DNA of 64,000 bases. It comes from Dongia sedimenti. GTDB lineage: Bacteria > Pseudomonadota > Alphaproteobacteria > Dongiales > Dongiaceae. Shown here one piece after another: positions 7,521 through 17,206 of this stretch. The number at the start of each line of letters is the position of its first letter. Within the stretch, counting starts at the first letter, position 1. The position numbers and the translations under genes are program-made. The notes beneath the pieces were generated by a model, which saw only the letters and a program-made list of their open reading frames with translations, had not been told where the DNA came from and searched no databases. The DNA is taken from positions 1 through 64,000 of the forward strand of contig JAUYVI010000002.1 in NCBI GenBank assembly GCA_030715195.1, in the 5' to 3' direction.

Positions 7521-8156
7521 TCAACTTCCGGCACCCAGATAACGTTTATTAGACACGTAATCCTCGAGACCGATGAAATGCGTAATGCGGTGGCCGTCCT
7601 CGGAAAGCGGGCAGAGGATCCATTCGAAGGAATCGACACCGAGCCTCTGCATGCTGCCGAGCGTGCGGCCTATGATCGGCGCACGAAGCGCGATGACCTG
7701 ACGATAGAGCGCCATGGTCTCGTCGACATCCTTGGGATCGGTATGAAAATCGGTCAACCAATGACCGCTGATCTCCCGCCCGATCGAAGCCACGATCTCG
7801 GTGCCGGCGACGCGATAGCGCACGCGATCCGGATTTTGGTGCCACTCGCTGACATGAATGTTCGGTAGCAGCGACCAGATCTCGACGGCATCGATATCGC
7901 GCCGCGCGGGCATGGCCCGCGTACCGCGCAGTGCATGCCAATAGTCGTGAAGACGCTGTACCTTCTCCGAGGTGCATTCGGCGCGGGTGAGGATGATGTC
8001 GCGCCAGAAGCTTTCCGGCTCATCGCCTCCGAGCGTGATTCTGATATCCGTGTTCAAGCTTTCGGGACCCCGTCGGCGCACACCCTGGCGCGCGCCTCGC
8101 GCCGTCCCCGCCTTGCTTCGCGCATAGTGCAGTGTGCGAGCTTGAACGCTGGCCAT
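7521..8156 (-). CDS. PAS_5-domain protein, copy 3
   Basis: About 211 residues if started at the ATG at 8156; the frame is open to a GTG at 8252. The PAS_5 part starts around CTSEKVQRLHDYW and keeps MPARRDIDAVEIWSLLPNI, EWHQNPDRVRYRVAGTEI and FIGLEDYVSNKRYLG. The N-terminal 60 residues are arginine-rich and not conserved in the paralogues, so the true start may be further inside. It has its own upstream space of over 140 bp before the EF-G-like gene end at 8301 and probably its own promoter. Confidence 0.78.
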   Translation of the reverse strand: MASVQARTLHYARSKAGTARGARQGVRRRGPESLNTDIRITLGGDEPESFWRDIILTRAECTSEKVQRLHDYWHALRGTRAMPARRDIDAVEIWSLLPNIHVSEWHQNPDRVRYRVAGTEIVASIGREISGHWLTDFHTDPKDVDETMALYRQVIALRAPIIGRTLGSMQRLGVDSFEWILCPLSEDGHRITHFIGLEDYVSNKRYLGAGS

Positions 8157-8300
8157 ATCGGGACGCGCCGATATGCCATTGAACCAATCCGGCCGCAAGG
8201 CCGCGAACGCCGCAGATCCGCCAAAAACGCCGGGAATCAGCGGCAAATACACCTAAATCGCCGCGTCGGACCCCGCCGTGGGCCCGGCTTCGGCTTGCCT

Positions 8301-10343
8301 TCAATGCGCGGCCGCCGCCTGGCGCTGCTCGACCACCTTGTCGGCCAGCCGTCCGGTCAGTTCCTGCAGATGATCGAAACGGTAGGCGAAGTTGCCGACG
8401 CCCAGGGTCAGCGACCGCAGCTCGATGATCATGTCGTGGAGCTCGGATTGCGGCAGCAGCGCCTCGACCATGTCCCAGCCGGGCCAGCCGTCCTTGGCGC
8501 CGAAATTGAGGATCTGCCCGCGCCGCCCGGTGATCAGGTTGTGGCAGCGCGCGGTGAACTCGTTTGGCGCCGCCACTTCGACCGCATAGATGGGCTCCAG
8601 CAGGACCGGGTTGCATTTCGGCATCGCCTCCTGCATCGCCATGCGGGCCGCCGTCTTGAATGCCATGTCGGAGCTATCCACCGAATGGTACTGCCCGTCG
8701 AACAGCGCCGCCGCGACATCGACCACCGGAAAACCAAGCGGCCCGCGCACCAGATAGTCGCGAATGCCCTCCTCCACCGAACCGATGAAGGTGCGCGGCA
8801 CCGAGCCGCCGACCACACGGTCATGGAACTCGAATCCCGTGCCGCGCTGCACCGGCCAGATTTCGACATGGACATCGGCGAACTGGCCGTGCCCACCCGA
8901 CTGCCGCTTGAAGCGCGCATGCTGTTTCAGCTGACCGCGTATCGTCTCGCGATAGCTGATCGACGGCCGGCGATGCTTGACCGGCAGATTGAAGCGGTTC
9001 TTCAGCCGGTCGAAGGCGATGTTCAAATGCACCTCGCCCTGGCCGTAGAGCAGCAGTTCGTGGGTATCGGGATCATGGCCGAAGCTGAGCGAGGGATCGT
9101 CTTCGCAGAGCTTGGCCAAGGCCGCCGTCAGCTTCACCTCGTCGTTGCGGTTCTCGACATCGATCGCGAGCGCAAAGAGCGGTCGCAACGGGTCCGGCCA
9201 CTTGTAGCCGGACGGCGTCTTGCCGCTCGCGGTCAAGACATCGCCGGTCTTCGCCTGCTCGAGCCGGCCCAGCGCCACCACCTCGCCGGGATTGCCGGCC
9301 GGCACCTTCTCGCCGGCATGCCCCTTCATCTTCAGGACGCCGGCGATACGCTGGCCGTTGAGCGTCGCACCGTCGGCGATCTTGCCGCCGAAGATGCGTG
9401 CCAGCGAGAGCTTGCCGGAATGCTGCTGGTTGCTGGTCTTGAAGATGACCGCGCTCGCATCCTTGCCGTCGAGGCCGAGCCTTTTTGCCACGACCTCCGG
9501 GCCGGGCACGTCGTGGCGTAGCGCCTTCAGCAGGCGATGCACGCCGGCATCCTTCTCCGCCGCACCCAGCATGACCGGCACGATCAGATCGTCGGCCAGA
9601 TCCTTGCTGAGCAGTTGATAGATCTCCTCCTTGGGCGGAACCGCGTCGGAGAGGAGCTCCTCCATCAAGTGGTCGTCGAAATCGGCGAGCTTCTCCAGCA
9701 TCGCCGTGCGGGCCTCCTGCTCGCGCGGCAGGATTTCCTCCGGCATCTTGATCAGGTCGGATTCCTGTCCCGGATGATACTTGTAGGCACGCTCGCTGAT
9801 GAGGTCGACATAGCCGGTCACATCATCGCCGTCCTTGCCGGGAACCCGGATCGGCACCTGGCGCAGGACCAGCGGCCGGCTCGAGACCGCTTGGAGTGCC
9901 TCCAGGATCTCGCGCACGGTGTGCTCCGCCTGGTCCATCTTGTTGATGAACAGGATGTGCGGGATCTGGTTGTCGTCGAGAAACTTGAAAAGAGGCCCCA
10001 GGGTCAGTGCCTTGTCCACGACCGGCTCGGCCACGACCACGGCGACGTCGCAGACAAGGAGCGCGTTGCGCGCCTCCTGCGCCAGCTCGACCGAGCCGGG
10101 GCAATCGATGAAGGTCCAGGTCTCGCCGAGATAATCGGCGCTCGCGGTGCTCATCTCGACCGACATCTTGCGCGCCTTGGCCTCCGGCGAGCTGTCGCTC
10201 ACCGTGGTGCCTTCCTTGGCGTTGCCTTTGCGCGAGATGGCGCCCGTCGCGAACAACAGGCTTTCGAGAAGGGCCGTCTTACCGCTGAGATAGGGTCCAA
10301 CAAGAGCGGCGCAGCGAGGCGCCGCAGGTGCTCTGCCCGGCAT
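8301..10343 (-). CDS. elongation factor G-like translational GTPase
   Basis: A 680-residue EF-G family protein, nearly full EF-G length. The GTPase motifs are present but non-canonical: G1 GPYLSGKT where EF-G has AHIDAGKT, G3 DCPG instead of DTPG, and G4 NKMD. Domain II, III, IV and V segments follow, including GGHGQFADV of domain IV (EF-G has GGRGQYGHV). The divergence and the absence of neighbouring rpsL/rpsG/tuf genes mean this is the EF-G-like paralogue seen in many alphaproteobacteria, not the main fusA. Start ATG at 10343 follows GGAGG six bases upstream. Its specific ribosomal role is unknown. Confidence 0.9.
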   Translation of the reverse strand: MPGRAPAAPRCAALVGPYLSGKTALLESLLFATGAISRKGNAKEGTTVSDSSPEAKARKMSVEMSTASADYLGETWTFIDCPGSVELAQEARNALLVCDVAVVVAEPVVDKALTLGPLFKFLDDNQIPHILFINKMDQAEHTVREILEALQAVSSRPLVLRQVPIRVPGKDGDDVTGYVDLISERAYKYHPGQESDLIKMPEEILPREQEARTAMLEKLADFDDHLMEELLSDAVPPKEEIYQLLSKDLADDLIVPVMLGAAEKDAGVHRLLKALRHDVPGPEVVAKRLGLDGKDASAVIFKTSNQQHSGKLSLARIFGGKIADGATLNGQRIAGVLKMKGHAGEKVPAGNPGEVVALGRLEQAKTGDVLTASGKTPSGYKWPDPLRPLFALAIDVENRNDEVKLTAALAKLCEDDPSLSFGHDPDTHELLLYGQGEVHLNIAFDRLKNRFNLPVKHRRPSISYRETIRGQLKQHARFKRQSGGHGQFADVHVEIWPVQRGTGFEFHDRVVGGSVPRTFIGSVEEGIRDYLVRGPLGFPVVDVAAALFDGQYHSVDSSDMAFKTAARMAMQEAMPKCNPVLLEPIYAVEVAAPNEFTARCHNLITGRRGQILNFGAKDGWPGWDMVEALLPQSELHDMIIELRSLTLGVGNFAYRFDHLQELTGRLADKVVEQRQAAAAH

Positions 10344-10536
10344 GCAATCCTCCCATCACCGGCCACAAGGGCTGGGTCACGCAAAGGACTGGGTCACGCT
10401 GCTGCGATCGCCAGAACTTGCGCCGGCGCCCGCGGCCCGTTCATTCGGGCTGCGCGTAAGCACCATGTTTCTCCTCTCGGCGGCGAGAGTAAAGGGAGAA
10501 ATCGCGCGGTGCGACAACGGAGCGAAGCTTGCGCGC

Positions 10537-11463
10537 TCACCCTTTCATGACCGCGGCGAGATGGGCTCCGAAATCGGAGCGGCCCATCAAGGACTTGCAG
10601 CGCTCGAAGCGATTGACCGCATAGGCCCAGAAATCATCGGCCGGGTTCTTGTTGACGTGCTGGATGATGCCCCAAAGCGTCCACAGCAGATCGCACATGG
10701 CTTTATACAGTACCATGCGGCCGCGATCGCCGGCGCCGGGAGCGCCGCCAAAATAGGCTCGAAGCAGAGCCTCATCCTGGTCCGGACCGAAACCGGCCTC
10801 GACCGAGACATCGCCCAGATCCCACATCGGATCGTTGTTGCCGGCATATTCCCAGTCGATGACGAAGACTTGTGCGCCGGTGTCGAGGAAATTCTCGGCC
10901 AGCGGATCGCAATGGCAGGGCACGATCGGCAATGGCCGCGCGTTCAGCGCCTTACGCACGGATTCCGCTTCGCGCTTCACCTCGTGATAGCCCTCGGGCA
11001 GCGGCGCGTCCTTCTTGGCGAGCACGTCCAGATACTCGTCGATCATCTGAAAGAGCTCGAACCGGTTCCGGAACGGGCGGCCGCAGTCATGCACGCGCTT
11101 GAGACTTTGCGCAGCGCGGCGGACCGAGCCCAGATCCTTGAACCGCTCGGCGTTCATCGTGACGCCGCCCTCGATGAAGCGGGTCAGCTGCACCCCGTCC
11201 CGGGCATCGAAATAGATCAGCGGCGCATTGACCCCGATCTCCGAAGTGATGCGCGCCGCCAGGCTCTCGTTCTCGCGGCTGATATACTCACTGGTCCCGG
11301 CGCCGGGAATGCGCAGCACGAAGGTGCCGATCGGCGCCGTGATCTTGTAATTCTGATTGGTGAGGCCGCCCAGTTTCTCGATGCCGATCTGCGCCCGGTC
11401 GACCTTCTCGAACTCGGGCACCCGATCGAGCGTGGCGAGGATATCGGGATTCATCGAGATCAT
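10537..11463 (-). CDS. choline/aminoglycoside kinase-like phosphotransferase (operon position 4)
   Basis: A 308-residue protein of the choline-kinase/aminoglycoside-phosphotransferase fold. The catalytic loop HCDPLAENF supplies H184, D186 and N191, and VIDWEYAG holds the magnesium-binding D203; NYKI and FVLRIPG near residues 38-53 are the nucleotide-binding part. It overlaps the upstream dehydrogenase gene by ATGA, so the two are translationally coupled. Together with a second kinase of the same fold at the head of the operon it brackets two FAD-GcvT dehydrogenases. The substrate is unknown; an amino-alcohol is a reasonable guess from family and context. Confidence 0.85.
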   Translation of the reverse strand: MISMNPDILATLDRVPEFEKVDRAQIGIEKLGGLTNQNYKITAPIGTFVLRIPGAGTSEYISRENESLAARITSEIGVNAPLIYFDARDGVQLTRFIEGGVTMNAERFKDLGSVRRAAQSLKRVHDCGRPFRNRFELFQMIDEYLDVLAKKDAPLPEGYHEVKREAESVRKALNARPLPIVPCHCDPLAENFLDTGAQVFVIDWEYAGNNDPMWDLGDVSVEAGFGPDQDEALLRAYFGGAPGAGDRGRMVLYKAMCDLLWTLWGIIQHVNKNPADDFWAYAVNRFERCKSLMGRSDFGAHLAAVMKG

Positions 11464-13874
11464 GCCTTCAACCTCTCATTCTTCGGGTCGTAGAGCGGAC
11501 CCTCATGCCGGTTGGCGGCGCTGACTTCACCAAAGGCCTCAATCTCGAAATCCTGCGCATGCGCGAGCTCGATCGGCAGATAGGCGAAGGCGATCGACTT
11601 GCCGATCGTATAGCCGAAATTGCCGCTGGTGGTGACCCCGACCACTTTGCCGTCCTGCAGCACGGCCTCGCCGCCATATACGGGAAGCGGCTTCTCCAGC
11701 GTGAAAGTGCAGAGCCGCCGCGCCACGCCGAGTTCCTTCTGCTTCGCCAGCACCTCGCGGCCGATGAAATCGGGCTTCTTCAAGTTGACCCGGAAGCCGA
11801 GACCCGCTTCGTAGGGCGTGTAGTCGGGCGTGATATCGCTCGACCAATAGAGATAGCCCTTCTCCATGCGGCAGGAATCGATCGCCCGGTAGCCGGCGTC
11901 GCGGATGCCGTGCGCTTCGCCGGCTTCGCGCAGCACGTCATAGACATGCGCGGCGTATTCGGTGGGAATATGCAGTTCCCAGCCGAGCTCCCCGACATAG
12001 CCGATGCGGATCGCCAGGACCGGTGCGGCGCCGACCGTAATCTGCCGGTTGGTCGAGAACGGAAAGGCGGCGTTGGAAATGTCTTCTTCCGTGACGGCCT
12101 GCAGGACGTCGCGGGCCTTGGGGCCACAGATGTTGATGACGGCGCGGGCCGAGGTCATTTCGAGGATCTGCGCCTGGGCGTCGCGGCGCAGATGGCTCTC
12201 GATCCAGTGCCGGTCATGGATGCCGAAAGCGCTGCCCGTCACGAAGTAGAAGCGCTCCGCCCCCAGCCGCGAAATCGTCAGGTCGCACTCGATCCCGCCC
12301 TTGGCATTGCAGAGCTGGGTGTAGATGGTGCTCCCCACCGCCTTGTTCATCTCGGAAACCGCGAGACGCTGCAGCGCATGCAGCGCATTCGGACCGACCA
12401 ACTCGAATTTTGCGAACGAGGTCTGGTCGATGAGCGCGACGCTCTCGCGGATGGCGCGATGCTCCTCACCGACGGATGCGAACCAGTTGGTCTTGGCGCG
12501 GTCATAGGCCGGGCGGTCTTCGGCGGGCTGCCCTTTCGGCGCAAACCAGTTTGGCCGCTCCCAGCCGGCGCGCGAGCCGAACACCGCGCCACGGGCCTTC
12601 AAGGTGTCGTAGAGCGGCGAGCGGCGGATGCCGCGCATCGTCTCGTGCTCGTCGCCCGGACGGTGCAGCTTGTAGTGATGGCCGTAGAGCTCGACGGCGC
12701 GCGGATACATGAAGTGCCGCGTCGTATGGTGGAAGCTGAAGCGCCGCACATCCAAGGGCCAAAGGTTGAGGCTGGGCGCCCCCTCGATGATCCACTCCGC
12801 CATCATCCGGCCGGCGCCGCCGCCCGCGGCGATGCCGTAGAGAAAGCCCGTCGTGCAATAGAAGTTCTCCAGCTCCGGCGCCTTACCCATGACGAAATCG
12901 GCGTCGGCGGAATACGGGATGGGTCCGTTCAAGAGCTCGCGCACACCGACCGTGTTGATGATCGGCGTCCGCTTGCCCGCCAGCTTCGCCAACTGTTCGA
13001 AGCGGTCGAAGTTCGATTGCAGCAACTCCTGGGCGAAGCTCTTGGGGATGCCGCCGGGCGCGAAGGCCTTGGTGTCCGGCTCATAGCCGCCGACCACCAG
13101 CCCGCGCACTTCGGGCTTGTAATAGATCAGGTGATCGGGATCGCGCATGGTCGGCATGCGCTTGGGCATGTCGGGAATGGGATCGGTGATCAGATACTGG
13201 TGCTCAACCGCGAAGGAAGGCACGCGCACACCGGCGAGCTTGCCGATCTCATGGCCCCACATGCCGGCGCAATTGACCACGAGACCGCAGGTCCAGCTGC
13301 CTTTGTCGGTCTCGACCGCCTTGACCGCACGGTTCTCGATCTTGAACCCGGTCACCCGCTCGCCGACGACGAAGACGGCGCCTTTGTCCTTGGCCCCCTT
13401 GGCCAGCGCCTGGCAGACGCCGGAGGGATCGATATAGCCGTCGGATGGGATATAAACCGCGGAACGGACGTCCTCGAGGCTCATGATCGGGAAGAGATCA
13501 CCCGCCTCCTTCGGCGAGAGCCATTGCATCTCCAGCCCGAAGCTCTTCGCCATGGTCAGCGAGCGCTTGTTCTCCATCTCGCGCTCTTCCGAGCAAGCGA
13601 GGCGCAGGCTGCCGTATTTCTTCCAGTCGATCGCCATGCCGGTCTCGGCTTCGAGCTGGTCATAGAGCTCGACCGAATGGGTCAGCATGCGGGTGATGTT
13701 GCGCGAGGTGCGAAGCTGGCCGACCAGGCCCGCCGCATGCCAGGTGGCACCATGGGTGATGCCGCTTTTCTCCAGCACCACCACGTCCTTCTTGCCCATC
13801 CGGGTCAGGTGGTAGGCGAGCGAGCAGCCGAGAATCCCGGCGCCGATGATCAGGATTTCCGCGTGGCTTTTCAC
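11460..13874 (-). CDS. FAD-dependent dimethylglycine/sarcosine dehydrogenase-like protein with GcvT domain (copy 2)
   Basis: An 804-residue protein with an N-terminal DAO-type FAD domain (dinucleotide motif IIGAGILGCS near residue 10) and a C-terminal aminomethyltransferase (GcvT) fold that in the family binds tetrahydrofolate. GATWHAAG carries H46, at the position where dimethylglycine and sarcosine dehydrogenases attach FAD covalently. The expected reaction is oxidative N-demethylation with transfer of the one-carbon unit to folate. It starts with GTG overlapping the upstream paralogue by four bases. The two paralogues are colinear over their full length but clearly diverged, so they probably act on different substrates or successive methyl groups. 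Confidence 0.9.
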   Translation of the reverse strand: MKSHAEILIIGAGILGCSLAYHLTRMGKKDVVVLEKSGITHGATWHAAGLVGQLRTSRNITRMLTHSVELYDQLEAETGMAIDWKKYGSLRLACSEEREMENKRSLTMAKSFGLEMQWLSPKEAGDLFPIMSLEDVRSAVYIPSDGYIDPSGVCQALAKGAKDKGAVFVVGERVTGFKIENRAVKAVETDKGSWTCGLVVNCAGMWGHEIGKLAGVRVPSFAVEHQYLITDPIPDMPKRMPTMRDPDHLIYYKPEVRGLVVGGYEPDTKAFAPGGIPKSFAQELLQSNFDRFEQLAKLAGKRTPIINTVGVRELLNGPIPYSADADFVMGKAPELENFYCTTGFLYGIAAGGGAGRMMAEWIIEGAPSLNLWPLDVRRFSFHHTTRHFMYPRAVELYGHHYKLHRPGDEHETMRGIRRSPLYDTLKARGAVFGSRAGWERPNWFAPKGQPAEDRPAYDRAKTNWFASVGEEHRAIRESVALIDQTSFAKFELVGPNALHALQRLAVSEMNKAVGSTIYTQLCNAKGGIECDLTISRLGAERFYFVTGSAFGIHDRHWIESHLRRDAQAQILEMTSARAVINICGPKARDVLQAVTEEDISNAAFPFSTNRQITVGAAPVLAIRIGYVGELGWELHIPTEYAAHVYDVLREAGEAHGIRDAGYRAIDSCRMEKGYLYWSSDITPDYTPYEAGLGFRVNLKKPDFIGREVLAKQKELGVARRLCTFTLEKPLPVYGGEAVLQDGKVVGVTTSGNFGYTIGKSIAFAYLPIELAHAQDFEIEAFGEVSAANRHEGPLYDPKNERLKA

Positions 13875-16327
13875 GCCTTGACCCGTTCCATCTTCGGATC
13901 GTAGAGCGGCTGCAGGCTGACCTTGGCGGGATAACGCTTGCAGGCGATCTCCAACTCGTAACTGCCGGACGCCACCTCTTCCGGCGTCACGCCGTTCTCG
14001 CGATCGCGCACATAGCCGATCCCGATATTGGTACCCAGCGTGTAGCCGTATCCGCCTGAGGAGAGCCAGCCCACCTGCTTCCCGTTGCGGAAGATGGTCT
14101 CGCGGCCGAGCAGGACAACGGACTGGTCATCCACCGTGAAACAAGCCAGCAGCTTGGGCAGCTTCTTCGCCGCTTGGGCGACCAGGGCCTCGCGGCCGAG
14201 GAAGGGCGTGTTCTTCTTCAGCTTGACTGCCCAGGCCATCCCGGCCTCGAGCGGCGAATGGTCGGGCGAGATGTCGCTCGACCAGGCGCGATAGAACTTT
14301 TCCAGCCGCAGGCTCTCGATCGCGCGATAGCCGGCATTGACGATGCCGTGCGACTTACCGGCCTGCATAAGTGCTTCATAGACCGTGCCGAGCGAGTCCA
14401 TCGGAATATGTAGCTCCCAGCCGAGCTCGCCAACATAGGTGACGCGCAAGGCGAAGACCGGAGCACCAGAAACCATGATCTCTTGCGCCGTGCCGAAGGG
14501 GAATGCCTGGTTGGAGAGGTCGCCTTGCGCGACCGCCTGCAGCACCTCGCGCGCCCTCGGCCCCATCAGCGCCAGCGCGCCGAAAGCCCCACTGACATCG
14601 ACCAGCCGCGCATCGAGGCCCTCGGGGATGTGACTCCGGATCCAGTGGAAATCGTGAGTCGCGAAGCCGGTGCCGGTGACGATGTAATAGGCGTCGTCCG
14701 CACGGCGCGTAACGGTCAGGTCGCACTCAATGCCGCCGCGCGCGTTCAGCATTTGGGTATAGACCAGGCTACCCGGCTGCTTCGCGACATCGTTGGAGCA
14801 GATCCACGAAAGCGCCGCCTCCGCGTCCTGGCCCAACAGCAGGAACTTCGCGAAGGAGGTCTGGTCAAACAGCGCGACCTTCTCGCGGCAGGCCTTGTGC
14901 TCGGCGCCGACATGGTCGAACCAGTTCTGGCGCTCATAGGTATAGACATCCCAGGGCTCGACGCCCTGTGGCGCAAACCAGTTGGGCCGCTCCCATCCGA
15001 GCTTGGACCCGAACACCGCGCCTTGCGCCTTCAACCGCTCGTAGAGCGGCGAGACGCGCAGCGGGCGTCCGGTGGTCAGTTCCTCATAGGGCCAGGCCAT
15101 GGAATAGTGATGGGCGTAGGCTTCGAGCGTGCGGGTCAGCACCCAGCGGCGGTCGCGGTGCAGAGCGCCGAAGCGCCGGATATCGACCGCCCAGAGATCC
15201 ATCGGCGGCTCGCCGCCGGCGACCCATTCCGCCAAAGCCCTGCCCGCTCCGCCGCCGGATGCGATGCCGAAAGCGTTGAAGCCGGCGCCGACAAAGAAGT
15301 TCTCCAGCTCCGGCGCCTCGCCCAGGATGAAGTTGCCGTCGGGCGTGAAGCTCTCCGGCCCGTTGATGATCTGCTTGATGCCGGTGCTCGCCAGCGCCGG
15401 CACGCGCGCCAGCGCCTGTTCCAGCAACGGCTCGAAATGCTCGAGGTCATTCTCCAGCAGCTGGAAGGCGAAGTTCTCCGGCAGATCGCCCATATCGCCC
15501 TGCGGCAGCCAGGGCACCGGGTTGTGCTCGTAGCCGCCCATCACCAGGCCGCCCACCTCTTCCTTGAAATAGATGAGGCGGTCGGGATCGCGCAAGGTCG
15601 GCAGGTTCTTCGGCGCGCCGAGGGCTTCGGTCACGATGTACTGGTGCTGGACCGCCTGCAGCGGCACAGAAACGCCGGCGAGGGCGCCCACCTGTCGCGC
15701 CCACTGCCCGGCGCAGTTCACCACAACCTCGCAAGCGATCTCGCCTTTATCGGTGACGACACCGGTCGCGCGACCCTTCTCGGTCTTGATGCCGATGACG
15801 CGGGTCTCCTCCACGATGGTGACGCCGCGGTTGCGGGCACCCTTGGCCAACGACTGCGCGATATCGGCCGGATTGGCCTGGCCGTCGGTCGGCAGAAAAG
15901 CCGCGCCGACCAGGTCGGAGACATCCATCAGCGGCCAGAGCTTCAGCGCCTCCTGCGGCGACAAGAGCTCCATCTCCAACCCGAAGGAATGCGCGGTCGT
16001 CGCTTGGCGCCGGATCTCGGTCATCCGCTCGGCATTGCAGGCGAGACGCAGCCCGCCGTTCATCTTCCAGCCGGTGGCGAGCCCGGTCTCCTGCTCCAGC
16101 TTGTCGTAAAGCTCGACCGAGTATTTCAGCAGTTGGGTGATGTTGGCCGAGGTGCGCAGCTGGCCGACCAGCCCCGCGGCATGCCAGGTCGAGCCGCTGG
16201 TCAGCGTGTTGCGCTCGATCAGCACGATGTCCTTCCAGCCGAGGCCGGCCAGGTGATAGGCGGTGGAACAGCCGATGATGCCGCCGCCGATGATGACCGC
16301 GCGTGCCTGGGAGGGAAGCTTCGCCAT
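13871..16327 (-). CDS. FAD-dependent dimethylglycine/sarcosine dehydrogenase-like protein with GcvT domain (copy 1)
   Basis: An 818-residue paralogue of the next gene with the same two-domain plan: GGGIIGCSTAYHL FAD motif (14-26), GSTWHAAG with H49 as the predicted FAD attachment histidine, and a GcvT-like C-terminal half containing GYRAIESLRLEK. It starts three bases after the stop of the kinase at 16331 and overlaps the following gene by four bases, so the four genes from 17206 down to 10537 form one compact operon. The likely role is oxidative demethylation of an N-methylated amine or amino acid, with folate accepting the methyl group. Confidence 0.9.
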   Translation of the reverse strand: MAKLPSQARAVIIGGGIIGCSTAYHLAGLGWKDIVLIERNTLTSGSTWHAAGLVGQLRTSANITQLLKYSVELYDKLEQETGLATGWKMNGGLRLACNAERMTEIRRQATTAHSFGLEMELLSPQEALKLWPLMDVSDLVGAAFLPTDGQANPADIAQSLAKGARNRGVTIVEETRVIGIKTEKGRATGVVTDKGEIACEVVVNCAGQWARQVGALAGVSVPLQAVQHQYIVTEALGAPKNLPTLRDPDRLIYFKEEVGGLVMGGYEHNPVPWLPQGDMGDLPENFAFQLLENDLEHFEPLLEQALARVPALASTGIKQIINGPESFTPDGNFILGEAPELENFFVGAGFNAFGIASGGGAGRALAEWVAGGEPPMDLWAVDIRRFGALHRDRRWVLTRTLEAYAHHYSMAWPYEELTTGRPLRVSPLYERLKAQGAVFGSKLGWERPNWFAPQGVEPWDVYTYERQNWFDHVGAEHKACREKVALFDQTSFAKFLLLGQDAEAALSWICSNDVAKQPGSLVYTQMLNARGGIECDLTVTRRADDAYYIVTGTGFATHDFHWIRSHIPEGLDARLVDVSGAFGALALMGPRAREVLQAVAQGDLSNQAFPFGTAQEIMVSGAPVFALRVTYVGELGWELHIPMDSLGTVYEALMQAGKSHGIVNAGYRAIESLRLEKFYRAWSSDISPDHSPLEAGMAWAVKLKKNTPFLGREALVAQAAKKLPKLLACFTVDDQSVVLLGRETIFRNGKQVGWLSSGGYGYTLGTNIGIGYVRDRENGVTPEEVASGSYELEIACKRYPAKVSLQPLYDPKMERVKA

Positions 16328-16330
16328 GCT

Positions 16331-17206
16331 TTAGAGCTCTTGGAAATTGCGGAAAGCGCGCTCGAAGCGCGACAGGTATTCGGAGGTATAGGCGCGATAG
16401 TCGAAATCGAGCGTGGAATGGATCTCGGAGATCATGCTCCACATCGCCTCGCGCAGCAGCGAGGCGCATTTCATCGCGTGATAGCGGCGCAGGAGATCGG
16501 CATCGACCGCGCGGTCGAAATAGCTCTCCAGCACCTTCAGCTCGTCTTCCGGCGGGACCTCGGCGTTGGAGCAGAGATTGCCGAGATCGAACAGCGGCGA
16601 GTTGAACCCGGCATAGTCCCAGTCGATCAGCCAGAGCCTTTTGCCGTCGTCCATCAGATTGGTCGGCAGGAGATCGTTGTGGCTGTAGACGATCTCGACC
16701 TTGCCGACCGCGTCCTCCAGCCGTTCCGCGATCTGCATCAGGCGCGGCAGAGCCGACACGTGCCGGCTCTGAGCGTCGCGCAGGCTGTGGGCGTAGTCGC
16801 GCAGCACGTGGAACACCCAGAAGATCACCGCCGGCCCGCGCACGTGCAGCGGCATCACCCGATGACAGGTCTTCACCAGCTCCAGCACGCGGAAGAGATT
16901 TTCCGGCCGGCGCACGTCGGCGGCGGCGAAGGTTTTCGCCTCGATGAAATCGAACACCAGCGCCCCGCGCTCGAAATAGACGACCTGGGGCGAGAGCCCG
17001 CATTCGGCCGCGGCCCGTCCGGCCGCGAGCTCGTTGAACCGCATCACCTGATGGACCGGGATGTCGTCGCCGATCCGCACGAAGTACTTCTTGCCTTGGT
17101 GCTCGACCAGGAAATTGGCGTTGGTGATGCCGCCCTTGATCCTGACCGGCACCACCGGTTCCAGCCAGCATTTCAGCCGGCGCACCAACTCCTCGGCCGC
17201 CTCCAC
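16331..17206 (-). CDS. choline/aminoglycoside kinase-like phosphotransferase (operon position 1)
   Basis: A 291-residue kinase-fold protein with catalytic loop SHNDLLPTN (H176, D178, N183) and LIDWDYAG (D195). It heads the four-gene dehydrogenase operon. The start is a GTG at 17206 with AGGGG at good spacing. It differs considerably from the kinase at the operon end but shares the choline-kinase/LicA-like signature with it. The substrate is not evident. The upstream 155 bp to the divergent PAP2 gene should contain the operon promoter. Confidence 0.85.
   Translation of the reverse strand: MEAAEELVRRLKCWLEPVVPVRIKGGITNANFLVEHQGKKYFVRIGDDIPVHQVMRFNELAAGRAAAECGLSPQVVYFERGALVFDFIEAKTFAAADVRRPENLFRVLELVKTCHRVMPLHVRGPAVIFWVFHVLRDYAHSLRDAQSRHVSALPRLMQIAERLEDAVGKVEIVYSHNDLLPTNLMDDGKRLWLIDWDYAGFNSPLFDLGNLCSNAEVPPEDELKVLESYFDRAVDADLLRRYHAMKCASLLREAMWSMISEIHSTLDFDYRAYTSEYLSRFERAFRNFQEL

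Noticed and set aside
11505..13904. Very long open frames antisense to the FAD-GcvT dehydrogenases (also 14483-17365)
   Set aside because: They are shadow frames produced by high GC at third positions; they lack ribosome binding sites and recognisable domains, whereas the minus-strand proteins have clear motifs.
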